Below are positions 31,001 through 39,349 of a stretch of 42,339 nt of DNA, piece after piece (position 1 is the stretch's first letter; every line of letters begins with the position of its first letter). The notes below the pieces were generated by a model. That model did not search any database and was not told the DNA's origin. It worked only from the letters and a program-made list of their open reading frames with translations. A program made the translations under genes and the position numbers. Origin of the DNA: Armatimonadota bacterium. Its GTDB lineage: Bacteria > Armatimonadota > UBA5829 > DTJY01. The stretch spans positions 1 to 42,339 of the forward strand of contig JANYKG010000002.1 in assembly GCA_025358205.1 (NCBI GenBank), read 5' to 3'.

Positions 31001-32566
31001 ATGATTCAAGCAATGTACAATGGCGTTACGGGACTTAGGTCTCATAAGGTCATGATGGACGTAATCAGTAACAACATCGCGAACATCAACACCGTGGGAT
31101 TCAAGGCCGGCAAAGTGAGCTTCAAAGAGATGTTCAACCAGACAGTGAAGGGCGCAACCGCGCCTCGAGGCAACGTTGTCGGCGGCACGAACCCAGAGCA
31201 AGTAGGTCTCGGTGTGAGCGTTGGCAGCATTGACGTTGTCAACAGCCAGGGCTCCATGCAGCCGACCGGTAAGGTCACTGACATGGCTATAGAAGGTAGT
31301 GGGTTCTTTATGCTGGGTGACGGCTCAGGCCGATTCTACACAAGAGACGGCGCTTTCAACGTGGACTCGGACGGCGCTCTAGTTGCGGCGGGTTCAGGTT
31401 TGAAGGTGCTGGGCTGGGCCGCGGACAAGATCACCGGCAAGATAGACTCGACGATACCGATCCAGCCAACATCGTTCATCAATCTGCCTGTCGGGCAGAT
31501 CGCCAGACAGACAACTCAGGTTACATACGGCGGCAACCTGGCTTCAACTAGTTTCCCAGGTCAGAGCCGGTCTGTTAGCGCGCTGATCTACGACACTCTG
31601 GGCACGGCTCATACACTGGGTGTGGACTTCACAAAGGTGCAGCAGCCCACGATATCTGATGGGTATGCTGATACGGACACGACCACGATTGGCACCGGCA
31701 CGCTGACACTTAAAATCGGCACCGGCAAGACCATCGGGACCAGCACTGACCCGCAGACTAGTGTGGATGTCACCATAGCGGCAACCGATACACTGCAGGA
31801 TCTCTGCGACAAGATAGACGCCACGTCGGAAGCGAAATGCACCATAGTTGATGCAGGCGCTGCGGCCGGAGCTGATCGCTATTCTCTGAGAATCACTAGC
31901 GCCAGCGGACAGCAGACGTCAGCCAGCGCCACCTACACCGCAGCGGGCGGCCACGCGCCGGTGTTCTCGACATCAACTGAGAATGCAAACATATGGTCAT
32001 GGGAGGCCAGCACCGAAGGCATGAGTGTAGGCAGCGGTTCTGTCACGTTCGACGGGCAGGGCCGCAGCCCGTTCGCAAGCGGCAACATATCCATTCCGCT
32101 GACCAACGGCGCGTCAACGCCCTTGGACTCGTCTCTGGTGTTCGGATCAATCACGCAGTTGGCTGGTGATACCACAATAAGCGCCACAAGCCAAAACGGT
32201 CTGCCGATGGGTATGTTGGATAACTTCACCATCGGTCAGGACGGGATCATATCCGGTATCTTCACGAACGGCACGAGTCAGCCCCTCGCGCAGATTGCCT
32301 TGAGTGCATTCAGCAACCCAGGCGGTCTGTCCAAGATCGGCAATAACATGTTGGTGGAGAGCAGCAACTCCGGTCTGCCGCAGATTAGTCCTCCGGCAAT
32401 CGGTTCCATGGGTAAGGTCAACGCCGGCTTCCTCGAGTCGTCGAACGTGGACCTGCCTACGGAGTTTGCGAACATGATAGTCGCACAGCGCGGCTTCCAG
32501 GCGAACTCCAGAGTTATCACAACTGCGGATCAGATACTGCAGGAACTGGTGCAGTTGATTCGGTAA
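31001..32566 (+). CDS. flgE: Flagellar hook protein FlgE with internal Flagellin_IN-like segment
   Basis: ATG 31001 (MIQAMYNGVTGLRSHKVMMDVISNNIANINTVGFK) is the canonical hook start; the open frame upstream is leader. The protein is 521 residues. It has the N-terminal rod/hook motif, the middle hook domain (GLKVLGWAADKITGKID, QVTYGGNLAS), and the C-terminal motif NVDLPTEFANMIVAQRGFQANSRVITTADQILQELVQLIR. At about 230-305 is a segment resembling the flagellin hook IN motif (DVTIAATDTLQDLCDKIDATSEAKCTIVDAG...YSLRITSASG), lengthening the exposed domain. It is exported and builds the hook. A hairpin follows. Confidence 0.96.
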   Translation: MIQAMYNGVTGLRSHKVMMDVISNNIANINTVGFKAGKVSFKEMFNQTVKGATAPRGNVVGGTNPEQVGLGVSVGSIDVVNSQGSMQPTGKVTDMAIEGSGFFMLGDGSGRFYTRDGAFNVDSDGALVAAGSGLKVLGWAADKITGKIDSTIPIQPTSFINLPVGQIARQTTQVTYGGNLASTSFPGQSRSVSALIYDTLGTAHTLGVDFTKVQQPTISDGYADTDTTTIGTGTLTLKIGTGKTIGTSTDPQTSVDVTIAATDTLQDLCDKIDATSEAKCTIVDAGAAAGADRYSLRITSASGQQTSASATYTAAGGHAPVFSTSTENANIWSWEASTEGMSVGSGSVTFDGQGRSPFASGNISIPLTNGASTPLDSSLVFGSITQLAGDTTISATSQNGLPMGMLDNFTIGQDGIISGIFTNGTSQPLAQIALSAFSNPGGLSKIGNNMLVESSNSGLPQISPPAIGSMGKVNAGFLESSNVDLPTEFANMIVAQRGFQANSRVITTADQILQELVQLIR

Positions 32567-32574
32567 GCGGTAAT

Positions 32575-32606
32575 GCGGTGGCCTGGGCAGCCGCTCGGGC
32601 CACTGC
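32575..32606 (+). terminator. Hairpin between flgE and flbD
   Basis: GCGGTGGCC (32575-32583) pairs with GGCCACTGC (32598-32606) over nine base pairs including one G-U, with a 14-nt loop. There is no U-tract, so it may attenuate or stabilise the highly expressed flgE message rather than terminate. Confidence 0.5.
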
Positions 32607-32624
32607 TCCTGAGGTAATGAAAGT

Positions 32625-32858
32625 ATGATTGACTTGCGTTTAATCAATGGCACGCATATCGTGCTAAATTCCGACCTTATCGAGTTCATTGAGGCTACAC
32701 CGGACACGGTGGTCTCGCTCTCCACCGGAAAGAAACTGATGGTGAAGGAGACGCTGGATGAAGTGATAGACAAGGTTGTGCATTTCAGACAGCGGATTGG
32801 AATAGTGGTCAAGGAGTTTGTCGCTGGCGAAATCGAGGACTTCTCGGACGCCGCGTGA
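32625..32858 (+). CDS. flbD: FlbD/SwrD-family small flagellar protein
   Basis: The 77-residue protein has the family core MIDLRLINGTHIVLNSDLIEFIEATPDTVVSLSTGKKLMVKETLDEVIDKV. In Bacillus the homologue SwrD sits after flgE and increases motor power; the name FlbD in this family is distinct from the Caulobacter NtrC-type FlbD. The ribosome-binding site GAGG is about ten bases ahead. It is directly followed by motA, which fits a stator-related role. Confidence 0.92.
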   Translation: MIDLRLINGTHIVLNSDLIEFIEATPDTVVSLSTGKKLMVKETLDEVIDKVVHFRQRIGIVVKEFVAGEIEDFSDAA

Positions 32859-32880
32859 AGGGATACTTGGGGTAGTTGAA

Positions 32881-33693
32881 ATGGATCTGGCGACAATCAT
32901 AGGTTTGCTGGTTGCCTGGGGTGCGCTGATAGTGGCGCTGATTATGGAGGGTGGTCGCTTTGCTGATCTCCTTAATCCTGCGGCGTTCATCCTTGTGGTA
33001 GGGGGGACTGTTGGCGCTACAACGATTGCTTTCTCCATAAAGCAGCTCGCCGGGGTGCCGGTCATACTGAAGAACGCTTTCTTTCATAAGGAAGCCGACC
33101 TGCCTCAGATCATCCGAAGGTTGGTGGCCTTTGCGCGTAAGGCCAGGACCGAGGGCATTCTGACGCTGGAAGAAGATTGTTCCAAGCTTGATAACAAGTT
33201 TATGCAGACCGGTCTCAGGCTTGTCATGGATGGAACTCCGTCTGAGATGGTGCGCGAGATACTGGAGACGGAGATAGTTTCCCTTCAGGAACGGCACAAA
33301 GTCGGGCAGAGTATCTTCAACACCATGGGAGGGTTTGCACCTACGTTGGGCATCATCGGTACGGTTATGGGATTGGTGAAGATGTTGTCTTCACTGAACC
33401 AGCCCGGCAAAATGGGTCCGGCCATCGCGTCGGCGTTCATTGCCACACTGTACGGCGTGGCTTTCGCGAACCTGGTTTTCTTGCCCATTGCCACCAAACT
33501 GAAATCGAAGACGGCCGATGAGATAATAGCGTACGACATGATTGTTGAAGGCATTCTATCCATACAGGCCGGTGACAATCCGCGGATGGTGGAGTCAAAG
33601 ATGATGGCGTACTTGCCACCGAAGATGCGCGAGGAACTGGCGTCCGAGATCCAATCTAGACGGCGGGTGGAAGTGATCTCGAAAGCGGCATAG
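32881..33693 (+). CDS. motA: Flagellar stator protein MotA
   Basis: ATG 32881 gives a 270-residue protein starting MDLATIIGLLVAWGALIVALIMEGG. Four transmembrane helices are seen, two near the N-terminus and two at about 150-205 (NTMGGFAPTLGIIGTVMGLVKML and GPAIASAFIATLYGVAFANLVFLPIA). Between them is the cytoplasmic loop with charged residues that contact FliG. It forms the ion channel with MotB, encoded three bases downstream. The open frame upstream overlaps flbD and is not used. Confidence 0.96.
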   Translation: MDLATIIGLLVAWGALIVALIMEGGRFADLLNPAAFILVVGGTVGATTIAFSIKQLAGVPVILKNAFFHKEADLPQIIRRLVAFARKARTEGILTLEEDCSKLDNKFMQTGLRLVMDGTPSEMVREILETEIVSLQERHKVGQSIFNTMGGFAPTLGIIGTVMGLVKMLSSLNQPGKMGPAIASAFIATLYGVAFANLVFLPIATKLKSKTADEIIAYDMIVEGILSIQAGDNPRMVESKMMAYLPPKMREELASEIQSRRRVEVISKAA

Positions 33694-33695
33694 AT

Positions 33696-34430
33696 ATGGC
33701 AAGACGAAGAAGAACTGATGGGGATCATGAGGGTGGGCACGACGGCGGTATGCTTCGATGGCTGCTCACCTATGCGGATATGATTACCCTGCTGATGGCC
33801 TTCTTCATCATGCTTTACTCTATGTCCATACTGAATATTGACAAGTTTCGTCAAGTGGCGGTTTCCGTTCGGAGTGGATTCGCGGGGCTGGTGGAAGGGC
33901 AGGGACGGTCAATCCTGGCGAGTGACGGTCAGTTCAGCTCGAAGCCGTCTCCTATCACTGGTGACACAGCCGGTGTGCCATGGCAGACTGTGCGGCACAT
34001 GCAGGAGTACATTCGCGCGGAACGACTGGACAAGACAGTTAAGCTGAGGGCGGACAGTCGCGGATTGGTCATTAGTCTGGCTGACAACATAACCTTTGCG
34101 AAGGGACAGGTGGAGCTTTCCACTAATGCAGTAAAAGTGGTGACCAATATAGGCATGATGCTGAAGGATTTGCCGAATGCAATTGAGGTTGAGGGTCATA
34201 CATGTGATCTCCCAACCGCAAATCAGTTGTACCCTTCGAACGTCAGCCTTTCGGCCACGAGGGCATCGAACGTAGCAAACTATTTGGTGAAGAATGTGGG
34301 CATAGACCCCAGGCGGGTCTCGGTCGCCGGATATGGCGAATGGCGGCCTATAGCGCCGAACACATGTGAGAAGAACAGAGCGCAAAACAGGCGAGTGGAC
34401 ATAGTGGTCTTCAGACCTGGTCTTGGATAA
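33696..34430 (+). CDS. motB: Flagellar stator protein MotB
   Basis: The 244-residue protein has a basic N-terminus and a single TM helix beginning LLTYADMITLLMAFFIMLYS with the ion-carrying D28. A plug/linker region follows, then an OmpA-type peptidoglycan-binding domain (ITFAKGQVELSTNAVKVV, IEVEGHTCDLP, NVSLSATRASNVANYLV, VSVAGYGEWRP, NRAQNRRVDIVV). It anchors the stator to the cell wall. The TM sequence Y-A-D-M-I-T-L-L fits a proton-type MotB, but ion choice is not settled by sequence. Confidence 0.96.
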   Translation: MARRRRTDGDHEGGHDGGMLRWLLTYADMITLLMAFFIMLYSMSILNIDKFRQVAVSVRSGFAGLVEGQGRSILASDGQFSSKPSPITGDTAGVPWQTVRHMQEYIRAERLDKTVKLRADSRGLVISLADNITFAKGQVELSTNAVKVVTNIGMMLKDLPNAIEVEGHTCDLPTANQLYPSNVSLSATRASNVANYLVKNVGIDPRRVSVAGYGEWRPIAPNTCEKNRAQNRRVDIVVFRPGLG

Positions 34431-34447
34431 CACGAAAGGTGAGTGCA

Positions 34448-34918
34448 ATGATGTTGATTAGGGGTAATTCAGGTAAACTTCCGCTGATGATGATAATCGG
34501 GGCCGTAGTGGTTCTGGGCCTTGTAGGCGGTGGATTCGGGATTATGAAGATGAAGAAATCCCATTCCGGTAAACCGGATGTGAATAAGGTGGAACTGAGT
34601 CAGTGGAAGCTGGAGGAGTTCCTTGTGAATCTGGCGGACACCGATGAGAGCCGGTATCTGAAGGCGGTCATCGTGCTGGAGGTGGCGGGCGAGGCTCCAA
34701 AGGCCGAGGGCGGTGAAGGCGGCGCAGCGGGCGGAGGCACCGAGGAAATCAAGGCCAGGGATGCCATCATAACGGCGATCTCCCGGAGAACGTACAGCAG
34801 TATGCTTTCAGAAGAGGGCAAAGTGTCGCTGAAAGCGGAGATCAAGGCAGCATTGAATCACGCCATTGAAGACCTGAAGGTCGAGAACGTGTATTTCACG
34901 TCCTTTGCGATGCAGTAG
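34448..34918 (+). CDS. fliL: Flagellar basal body-associated protein FliL
   Basis: ATG 34448 follows AAAGGTGA with five bases spacing, preferred over GTG 34439, which overlaps that site. The 156-residue protein has one TM helix (about 12-33), then a periplasmic FliL domain (VELSQWKLEEFLVNLADTDESRYLKAVIVLEVAG) interrupted by a Gly/Ala/Glu-rich loop, and the C-terminal ending VENVYFTSFAMQ. FliL rings surround the stator and increase torque. It lies between motB and fliM as in Bacillus. Confidence 0.94.
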   Translation: MMLIRGNSGKLPLMMIIGAVVVLGLVGGGFGIMKMKKSHSGKPDVNKVELSQWKLEEFLVNLADTDESRYLKAVIVLEVAGEAPKAEGGEGGAAGGGTEEIKARDAIITAISRRTYSSMLSEEGKVSLKAEIKAALNHAIEDLKVENVYFTSFAMQ

Positions 34919-34924
34919 GAAGAG

Positions 34925-35863
34925 ATGAACATGCATACCCTTACCAGAGAAGAAATCAGCGAGTTCACCAAGGCTTTCGGCGGCGACAAGAGGAAGCCCA
35001 AACGCAGTCGCGAGGTTCGGGACTATGATCTAACGAATCCCGGTCGCAACGTTTCCAAGATTGACTTGCGTGCGGCAGAGAGAATTCTGAAGTCCATGGC
35101 GGATGCCTGGTCGTCCACGCTATCACGCGCACTCAGGGTTCCTGTGGCGCTGAGACTGGATTCGCCGGAGCAGTCAACGTCCGTCGCCTACTCGGAAAGC
35201 CTGCCGGTGGATTCCGTGCTGGTCACCCTGCGGGATGGCGGCGGCACTGATCTTCACCTGAATTTGCCGTCAGATCTGGCATTGACGCTTGTGAACCGCC
35301 TGTCAGGGGGTAGGGGAGAGATTCACCAGCGGCGGAGTAAACTTACCCATATTGAGATGTTCATTGTGGAGCGGTTTGCCGGTCTTCTGTGTTCGAATGT
35401 GTCCGAGTTGGCTGCCACCTTTGGTTCGTCTGATTTCGTTGTTGCAGGTGTGACCGCCGCTCTGCGGATATCTAACTCCGCCTTGATGGCTGCACCTGGC
35501 GAATGGACGATGAACGGCAAGATGTACAATTTCAGCGTTGCGCTTCCTTCTGAGATGGTAGCGAAGGCGGCGGAGTCATTTGCGCAGGCGCATGCTCCAG
35601 AGAGTAATGTACTTGCGAGTGCGGATATCGCCAAGCTTGAAAACACGTTCGGATTGGTGCCCATTCCAGTCAGTGTTGAACTGGGCAGCGCCCGTGTGAA
35701 CATGCAGGATGTGAAGGACATGCAGATCGGTGATGTCATTCGGTTGAACCACCCGGTCAGCGAGTCTGTGTCGGTGAAGATCGGAAAGAGACCAGTGTTC
35801 AACAGCCGAGCCGGAGTAGTGGGCGACAAGTTGGCGGTACGTATCGGCACACGCATGAACTAG
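34925..35863 (+). CDS. fliM: Flagellar motor switch protein FliM
   Basis: The 312-residue protein starts MNMHTLTREEISEFTKAF, a variant of the CheY-P-binding motif (LSQEEIDALL). The middle domain runs from about 35 to 225. The C-terminal SpoA domain is at about 235-310 (FGLVPIPVSVELGSARVNMQDVKDMQIGDVIRLNHPVSESVSVKIGKRPVFNSRAGVVGDKLAVRIG). It forms the C-ring with FliG and FliN and sets rotation direction. The presence of the CheY-binding motif and of cheX suggests chemotactic control. Its stop TAG is the edge of a twin-hairpin repeat. Confidence 0.95.
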   Translation: MNMHTLTREEISEFTKAFGGDKRKPKRSREVRDYDLTNPGRNVSKIDLRAAERILKSMADAWSSTLSRALRVPVALRLDSPEQSTSVAYSESLPVDSVLVTLRDGGGTDLHLNLPSDLALTLVNRLSGGRGEIHQRRSKLTHIEMFIVERFAGLLCSNVSELAATFGSSDFVVAGVTAALRISNSALMAAPGEWTMNGKMYNFSVALPSEMVAKAAESFAQAHAPESNVLASADIAKLENTFGLVPIPVSVELGSARVNMQDVKDMQIGDVIRLNHPVSESVSVKIGKRPVFNSRAGVVGDKLAVRIGTRMN

Positions 35864-35939
35864 CGCAGATTATGCATCCCCTGCATAATCTGCGGCCTTC
35901 CGAGCATTATTCATGCTGTTCATGAATAATGCGGACTAG
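35860..35939. repeat. CTAG-bounded twin-hairpin repeat, copy 4 (inverted)
   Basis: The 80-bp element runs CTAG to CTAG in the opposite orientation to copies 1-3. The GATTATGC/GCATAATC hairpin comes first, then GGCCTTCCGAG, then the GCATTATTCATG/CATGAATAATGC hairpin. TAG at 35861-35863 is the fliM stop codon. It ends two bases before sigma-54 promoter P4. Confidence 0.95.
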
Positions 35940-35941
35940 GT

Positions 35942-35957
35942 TGGCACGGTAATTGCT
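35942..35957 (+). promoter_or_regulatory. Sigma-54 promoter P4, upstream of fliN
   Basis: TGGCACG-GTAA-TTGCT has GG at 35943-35944 and GC at 35955-35956, ten bases apart. The predicted start is near 35968, about 25 bases before the fliN ATG. It begins two bases after repeat copy 4 and should drive fliN-OPQR-flhB-flhA. Confidence 0.93.
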
Positions 35958-35992
35958 GTCTACCCTCGTGACATCCACGAAGGAGTAGAAGC

Positions 35993-36577
35993 ATGAGCCC
36001 TAAGAACGCAGCAGCGAAAGCAGAAGAAGTAGTTGAGAGTCCGGCAGTTGAGACTGGCGCTATCTCTGACGAGACCGTAGAGAAGGTCAAACTTGAACTG
36101 GTGGACGCCGATGCAGCCGATGCACTGATCTCTGATAAAGGCATTTCGGATGCAGGGATATCAGATCAGGCTATGGTAGACCAACTGATATCCGGCGGCC
36201 CAATTTCGGACGCCCCAATCTCCGACACCCCTATGCCGACAATGGCGCAGCAACCGGTCAGCACTGTGCAGACCGCGAAGTTCGCGCAATTGGGCGAGGG
36301 CGCTGTCAGCATGGATCAGAACTCCATGGACTTGCTCCTGGACGTAGACCTGGACCTTAGCGTAGAGCTTGGTCGGGCAGCCGTCCCGGTGCGGGATATC
36401 CTCCACCTCGGCTCCGGTTCCATCGTTGAACTAACCAAACTTGCAGGCGATTCGGTAGACGTTCTCGTGAACGGCCGACTGATCGCCAGAGGTGAAGTCG
36501 TGGTTGTGGATGAGAACTTTGGAGTACGGATCACGGAGATACTCAGTCCCACAGATCGCATCAGCCGACTCGGCTAG
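35993..36577 (+). CDS. fliN: Flagellar motor switch protein FliN with N-terminal five-residue repeats
   Basis: ATG 35993 has GAAGGAG ahead. The 194-residue protein has a C-terminal SpoA domain (about 108-190; LLLDVDLDLSVELGRAAVPVRDILHLGSGSIVELTKLAGDSVDVLVNGRLIARGEVVVVDENFGVRITEI), standard for FliN. The N-terminal extension is acidic. At about 45-79 it has a run with a strict five-residue period of ISD units (I46, I51, I56, M61, I66, I71, I76). No CheC phosphatase domain is present, so it is FliN rather than FliY. It completes the C-ring and docks FliH. The extension's role is unknown. Confidence 0.94.
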   Translation: MSPKNAAAKAEEVVESPAVETGAISDETVEKVKLELVDADAADALISDKGISDAGISDQAMVDQLISGGPISDAPISDTPMPTMAQQPVSTVQTAKFAQLGEGAVSMDQNSMDLLLDVDLDLSVELGRAAVPVRDILHLGSGSIVELTKLAGDSVDVLVNGRLIARGEVVVVDENFGVRITEILSPTDRISRLG

Positions 36578-36590
36578 AAGGTGTGCCCGC

Positions 36591-37547
36591 ATGAAACGTC
36601 TGCTGACAGCTCTAACAACTTTGTGTCTGGCATCCATGCTGGCGTCACCAATGGTTTCGGCTCAATCCGTTGAGCAGGACTTCGGGATGGCCACAGATGG
36701 ATCGCATGTCCACTCCTCGGACAAGCCCGCTGCAACGGATGCGGCGATCACACCGCTTACGGTTGTTCCCGTGAAACCCGCGTCCACACCGCCAACGGTT
36801 GCATCTGTGAAATCCGTTGTCAAGCCGCTCGCCGTGAAGATGCCTGTGGTTGTGCCTGCCGAGCCGGTCGTGGTTCTTCCGGCTGCGTCTGTGAAGGTCG
36901 CAAAGAAGGTCGGCAAGAAGAAATCGGTTGCTCCGACTACGGCCCACGGGAACCTCACAGTTACCGAACTACCGAGAATAATCAAGGTCAATTCGGTGAG
37001 CGCGCCCAAGGCGGCAGTGACGACGCCGGTTCGCGAGGACAAGGTTGCCCTGTTGCTTAAAGAGGCAAGCGGAACCAAGCCCGCCTCATCGAGTTCAGGC
37101 AACTGGGTGAAGACCGGCTTCAGCACACTTCTGAAACTGGCATTCGTGTTGGGTCTGGCCTATGTGACTATCCGTGGTCTGAAGCGGTTCCAGGATAAAA
37201 GGGAGACCGCGCCTCACCGTTCACGGGATATGCAGATCATGGATACGCTGAAGCTGACTCCCGGCAGTACGATCCATGTGGTCAAAATTCAGGGCAAGAC
37301 ATTGCTCATCAGCAGTACAGCAAACCAGGTGAGCCTGCTCACGGAGATAGAACCGGATGCGGCAGTTGCGCCGGAACCTGTAGCGGCGGACACACGTTTT
37401 GCACAGTACCTTGAGAAGTACTGCGGTGATGACAATTCCGCGAGTCCTGCGGGGCGCGTAGCTGGGATGTTGAGAGACGCAACCGCGCATCTCAAGGGTC
37501 GGTGCGTTGTATCGGCAGTCAAGGCGGGTGACCAAGATGCTGCGTAG
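36591..37547 (+). CDS. fliO: Flagellar export protein FliO with long periplasmic N-terminal region
   Basis: ATG 36591 opens a Sec-type signal peptide ([23 protein letters not shown]) with likely cleavage after VSA. About 145 residues of Val/Pro/Lys/Ala-rich sequence follow (for example [36 protein letters not shown]). A TM helix ([24 protein letters not shown]) then leads to the FliO domain ([41 protein letters not shown]). The 318 residues exceed the usual 100-220. FliO is a scaffold for FliP-ring assembly. It overlaps fliP by 11 bp. The upstream open frame overlapping fliN is not used. Confidence 0.9.
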   Translation: MKRLLTALTTLCLASMLASPMVSAQSVEQDFGMATDGSHVHSSDKPAATDAAITPLTVVPVKPASTPPTVASVKSVVKPLAVKMPVVVPAEPVVVLPAASVKVAKKVGKKKSVAPTTAHGNLTVTELPRIIKVNSVSAPKAAVTTPVREDKVALLLKEASGTKPASSSSGNWVKTGFSTLLKLAFVLGLAYVTIRGLKRFQDKRETAPHRSRDMQIMDTLKLTPGSTIHVVKIQGKTLLISSTANQVSLLTEIEPDAAVAPEPVAADTRFAQYLEKYCGDDNSASPAGRVAGMLRDATAHLKGRCVVSAVKAGDQDAA

Positions 37548-38283
37548 AGTGTTGCTGATACTGGTGATGCTTGCGGCTGCCTGCGCTGTCGCCCATGCGC
37601 AGACCCCGGCGATGCCCAAACTGAGCATTGGTTTGGATACCGCCAAGGGTCCGCAGGATGTTTCTGCCAGCCTGCAGATAGTCTTCATACTTACGATATT
37701 GTCTCTGGCGCCGTCACTACTGATGATGGTGACGTCGTTCACCCGCATTGTCATTGTGTTGTCGTTCACGCGGAGCGCCATTGGCACCCAGCAGGTTCCG
37801 CCGAACTCCGTGCTTATAGGTCTGGCTCTGTTCCTGACCTTCTTTACGATGTGGCCGGTTTGGAACAAGGTCAACACCACAGCCGTTCAGCCGTACATGC
37901 GGCACGAGATGAGTTTTGACCAAGCCGCCGACGCCGGTGTAAAGCCGGTGCGAGATTTCATGTTTGCCCAGGTGAGAGAGAAGGACCTTGGTTTGTTCAT
38001 CAGCCTGGCGCATATGAAGCAACCAAAGAACGAAGCGGACGTGCCGACGCATGTGCTGATCCCGGCTTTCCTGATTAGCGAACTGCGGACTGCCTTTAGC
38101 ATAGGCTTCTTGATATTCATACCATTTTTGGTAATAGACATGTTGATATCGGTGACCCTCATGTCCATGGGCATGATGATGCTGCCGCCGGTCCTCATCT
38201 CGCTTCCATTCAAGATACTACTGTTCGTGCTTGTGGATGGCTGGCACCTGATCATTCAGTCGCTGACCATGAGCTTCAACTGA
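37537..38283 (+). CDS. fliP: Flagellar export gate protein FliP
   Basis: ATG 37537 gives a 248-residue protein with a cleavable signal peptide ([21 protein letters not shown]). The conserved FliP motifs follow: [84 protein letters not shown] and [29 protein letters not shown]. Five FliP subunits form the core of the export gate with FliQ and FliR. A GTG nine bases upstream is an alternative start. Confidence 0.97.
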   Translation: MLRRVLLILVMLAAACAVAHAQTPAMPKLSIGLDTAKGPQDVSASLQIVFILTILSLAPSLLMMVTSFTRIVIVLSFTRSAIGTQQVPPNSVLIGLALFLTFFTMWPVWNKVNTTAVQPYMRHEMSFDQAADAGVKPVRDFMFAQVREKDLGLFISLAHMKQPKNEADVPTHVLIPAFLISELRTAFSIGFLIFIPFLVIDMLISVTLMSMGMMMLPPVLISLPFKILLFVLVDGWHLIIQSLTMSFN

Positions 38284-38295
38284 GGTTAATGAGAG

Positions 38296-38565
38296 ATGAC
38301 GGATACAACGGCGCTCGATATTGTGCAGAAAGCGATGACCGTGGCGTTCATGGTCAGTCTGCCCGCGCTGGGCCTGGGGTTGTTGGTTGGCCTGATAGTT
38401 GCTGTGTTCCAAGCGGCGACTCAGATTCATGAGGCGACACTCACCTTTATACCGAAGATTGCCGCCGTGATCGTGGCGCTCGTAGTGTTCGGCCCGTGGA
38501 TGTTGACCAAGATGGTGAACTTCACCACGACAATATTTACCAGCATTCCGCAGCTCATAAAATAA
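38296..38565 (+). CDS. fliQ: Flagellar export gate protein FliQ
   Basis: The 89-residue protein has two TM helices forming a hairpin and the FliQ pattern ALDIVQKAMTVAFMVSLPALGLGLLVGLIVAVFQAATQIHEATLTFIPKIAAV. FliQ wraps the FliPR core of the export gate. It lies 12 bases after fliP and one base before fliR. Confidence 0.97.
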   Translation: MTDTTALDIVQKAMTVAFMVSLPALGLGLLVGLIVAVFQAATQIHEATLTFIPKIAAVIVALVVFGPWMLTKMVNFTTTIFTSIPQLIK

Positions 38566-38566
38566 C

Positions 38567-39349
38567 ATGGATTTAGCATTTCTCAGCGGCCAGAATCTCA
38601 TATTGTTCATCCTGATCTTTGTCAGGACTGCGGGGATATTCACGTTGACGCCAATTTTCGGCGCACAGCAGTTGCCGACCCAGGTGCGGCTGATTATTGC
38701 CCTGGTGTTGACTCTGGTGTTCATGCCTTTAGCTAAGATTGCAGCGGATCTGCCAGTGGATGTGATTTCACTGATGCTGATGGTGATTCGAGAAGCGGCC
38801 ATCGGTCTGACGATAGGCTTTGTCATCAACATGGTTTTCATGGCCATTGAGACCGCCGGACACATGATTGACACGACCGCCGGTTTCGCGTTCGCGACCA
38901 TAGTTGATCCGGCGAACGGCACCCACGTTGCGTTAGCGGCTAGAGTTCACAATCTGCTGGCAGGTTTGTTGTTCTTCGCCACGAACTCGCACCATCTGGT
39001 GATTAAGGGCCTGGCAGATAGTTTTACGCTGGCGCCGCTTGGCGAGATGTCCCTGAATCCGGCGATTGCAGGTGGCATGACGGATTTGTTTGCGCAACTG
39101 ATGATGATCTCTCTAAGAATTGCGATGCCGGTGACTGCCGCGGTCTTCCTGGTTGATCTGTCTATGGCTGTAGTATCCAGAGTTGTGCCGCAGATGAACG
39201 TGCTGATCGTGGGATTTCCGCTAAAGTTGGGTGCAGGGATCGTTGGCATGGCGGTTGCTATGCCCGTGGTTGCGTCCATGAGCCAGAATATGTTTAGTGA
39301 TATGTACAACCAGATGAATGCTATGGTTCGGCTCGCAGTAATTCACTAG
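38567..39349 (+). CDS. fliR: Flagellar export gate protein FliR
   Basis: The 260-residue multi-spanning protein has FliR motifs LILIFVRTAGIFTLTPIFGAQQLPTQVRLIIALVLTLV, EAAIGLTIGFVINMVFMAIETAGHMIDTTAGFA and VPQMNVLIVGFPLKLGAGIVGMAVAMPV. One FliR joins five FliP and four FliQ in the export gate. Its stop TAG at 39347-39349 belongs to a CTAG followed by a repeat-like remnant. Confidence 0.97.
   Translation: MDLAFLSGQNLILFILIFVRTAGIFTLTPIFGAQQLPTQVRLIIALVLTLVFMPLAKIAADLPVDVISLMLMVIREAAIGLTIGFVINMVFMAIETAGHMIDTTAGFAFATIVDPANGTHVALAARVHNLLAGLLFFATNSHHLVIKGLADSFTLAPLGEMSLNPAIAGGMTDLFAQLMMISLRIAMPVTAAVFLVDLSMAVVSRVVPQMNVLIVGFPLKLGAGIVGMAVAMPVVASMSQNMFSDMYNQMNAMVRLAVIH

Noticed and set aside
13311-35939. 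Possible CRISPR repeats
   Set aside because: The 80-bp units are dispersed singly between genes, with no spacers or cas genes; they are interspersed palindromes.
35993-36577. FliY (FliN fused to a CheC phosphatase)
   Set aside because: The N-terminal part lacks the CheC motifs and is a short acidic repeat. Only the SpoA domain is present, and a separate cheX gene supplies the phosphatase.
38916-38933. Sigma-54-like GGCAC...TTGC inside fliR with ten-base spacing
   Set aside because: The base before GG is C rather than T, the element lacks the AA and trailing T of the four good sites, and no gene starts downstream within the coding region.
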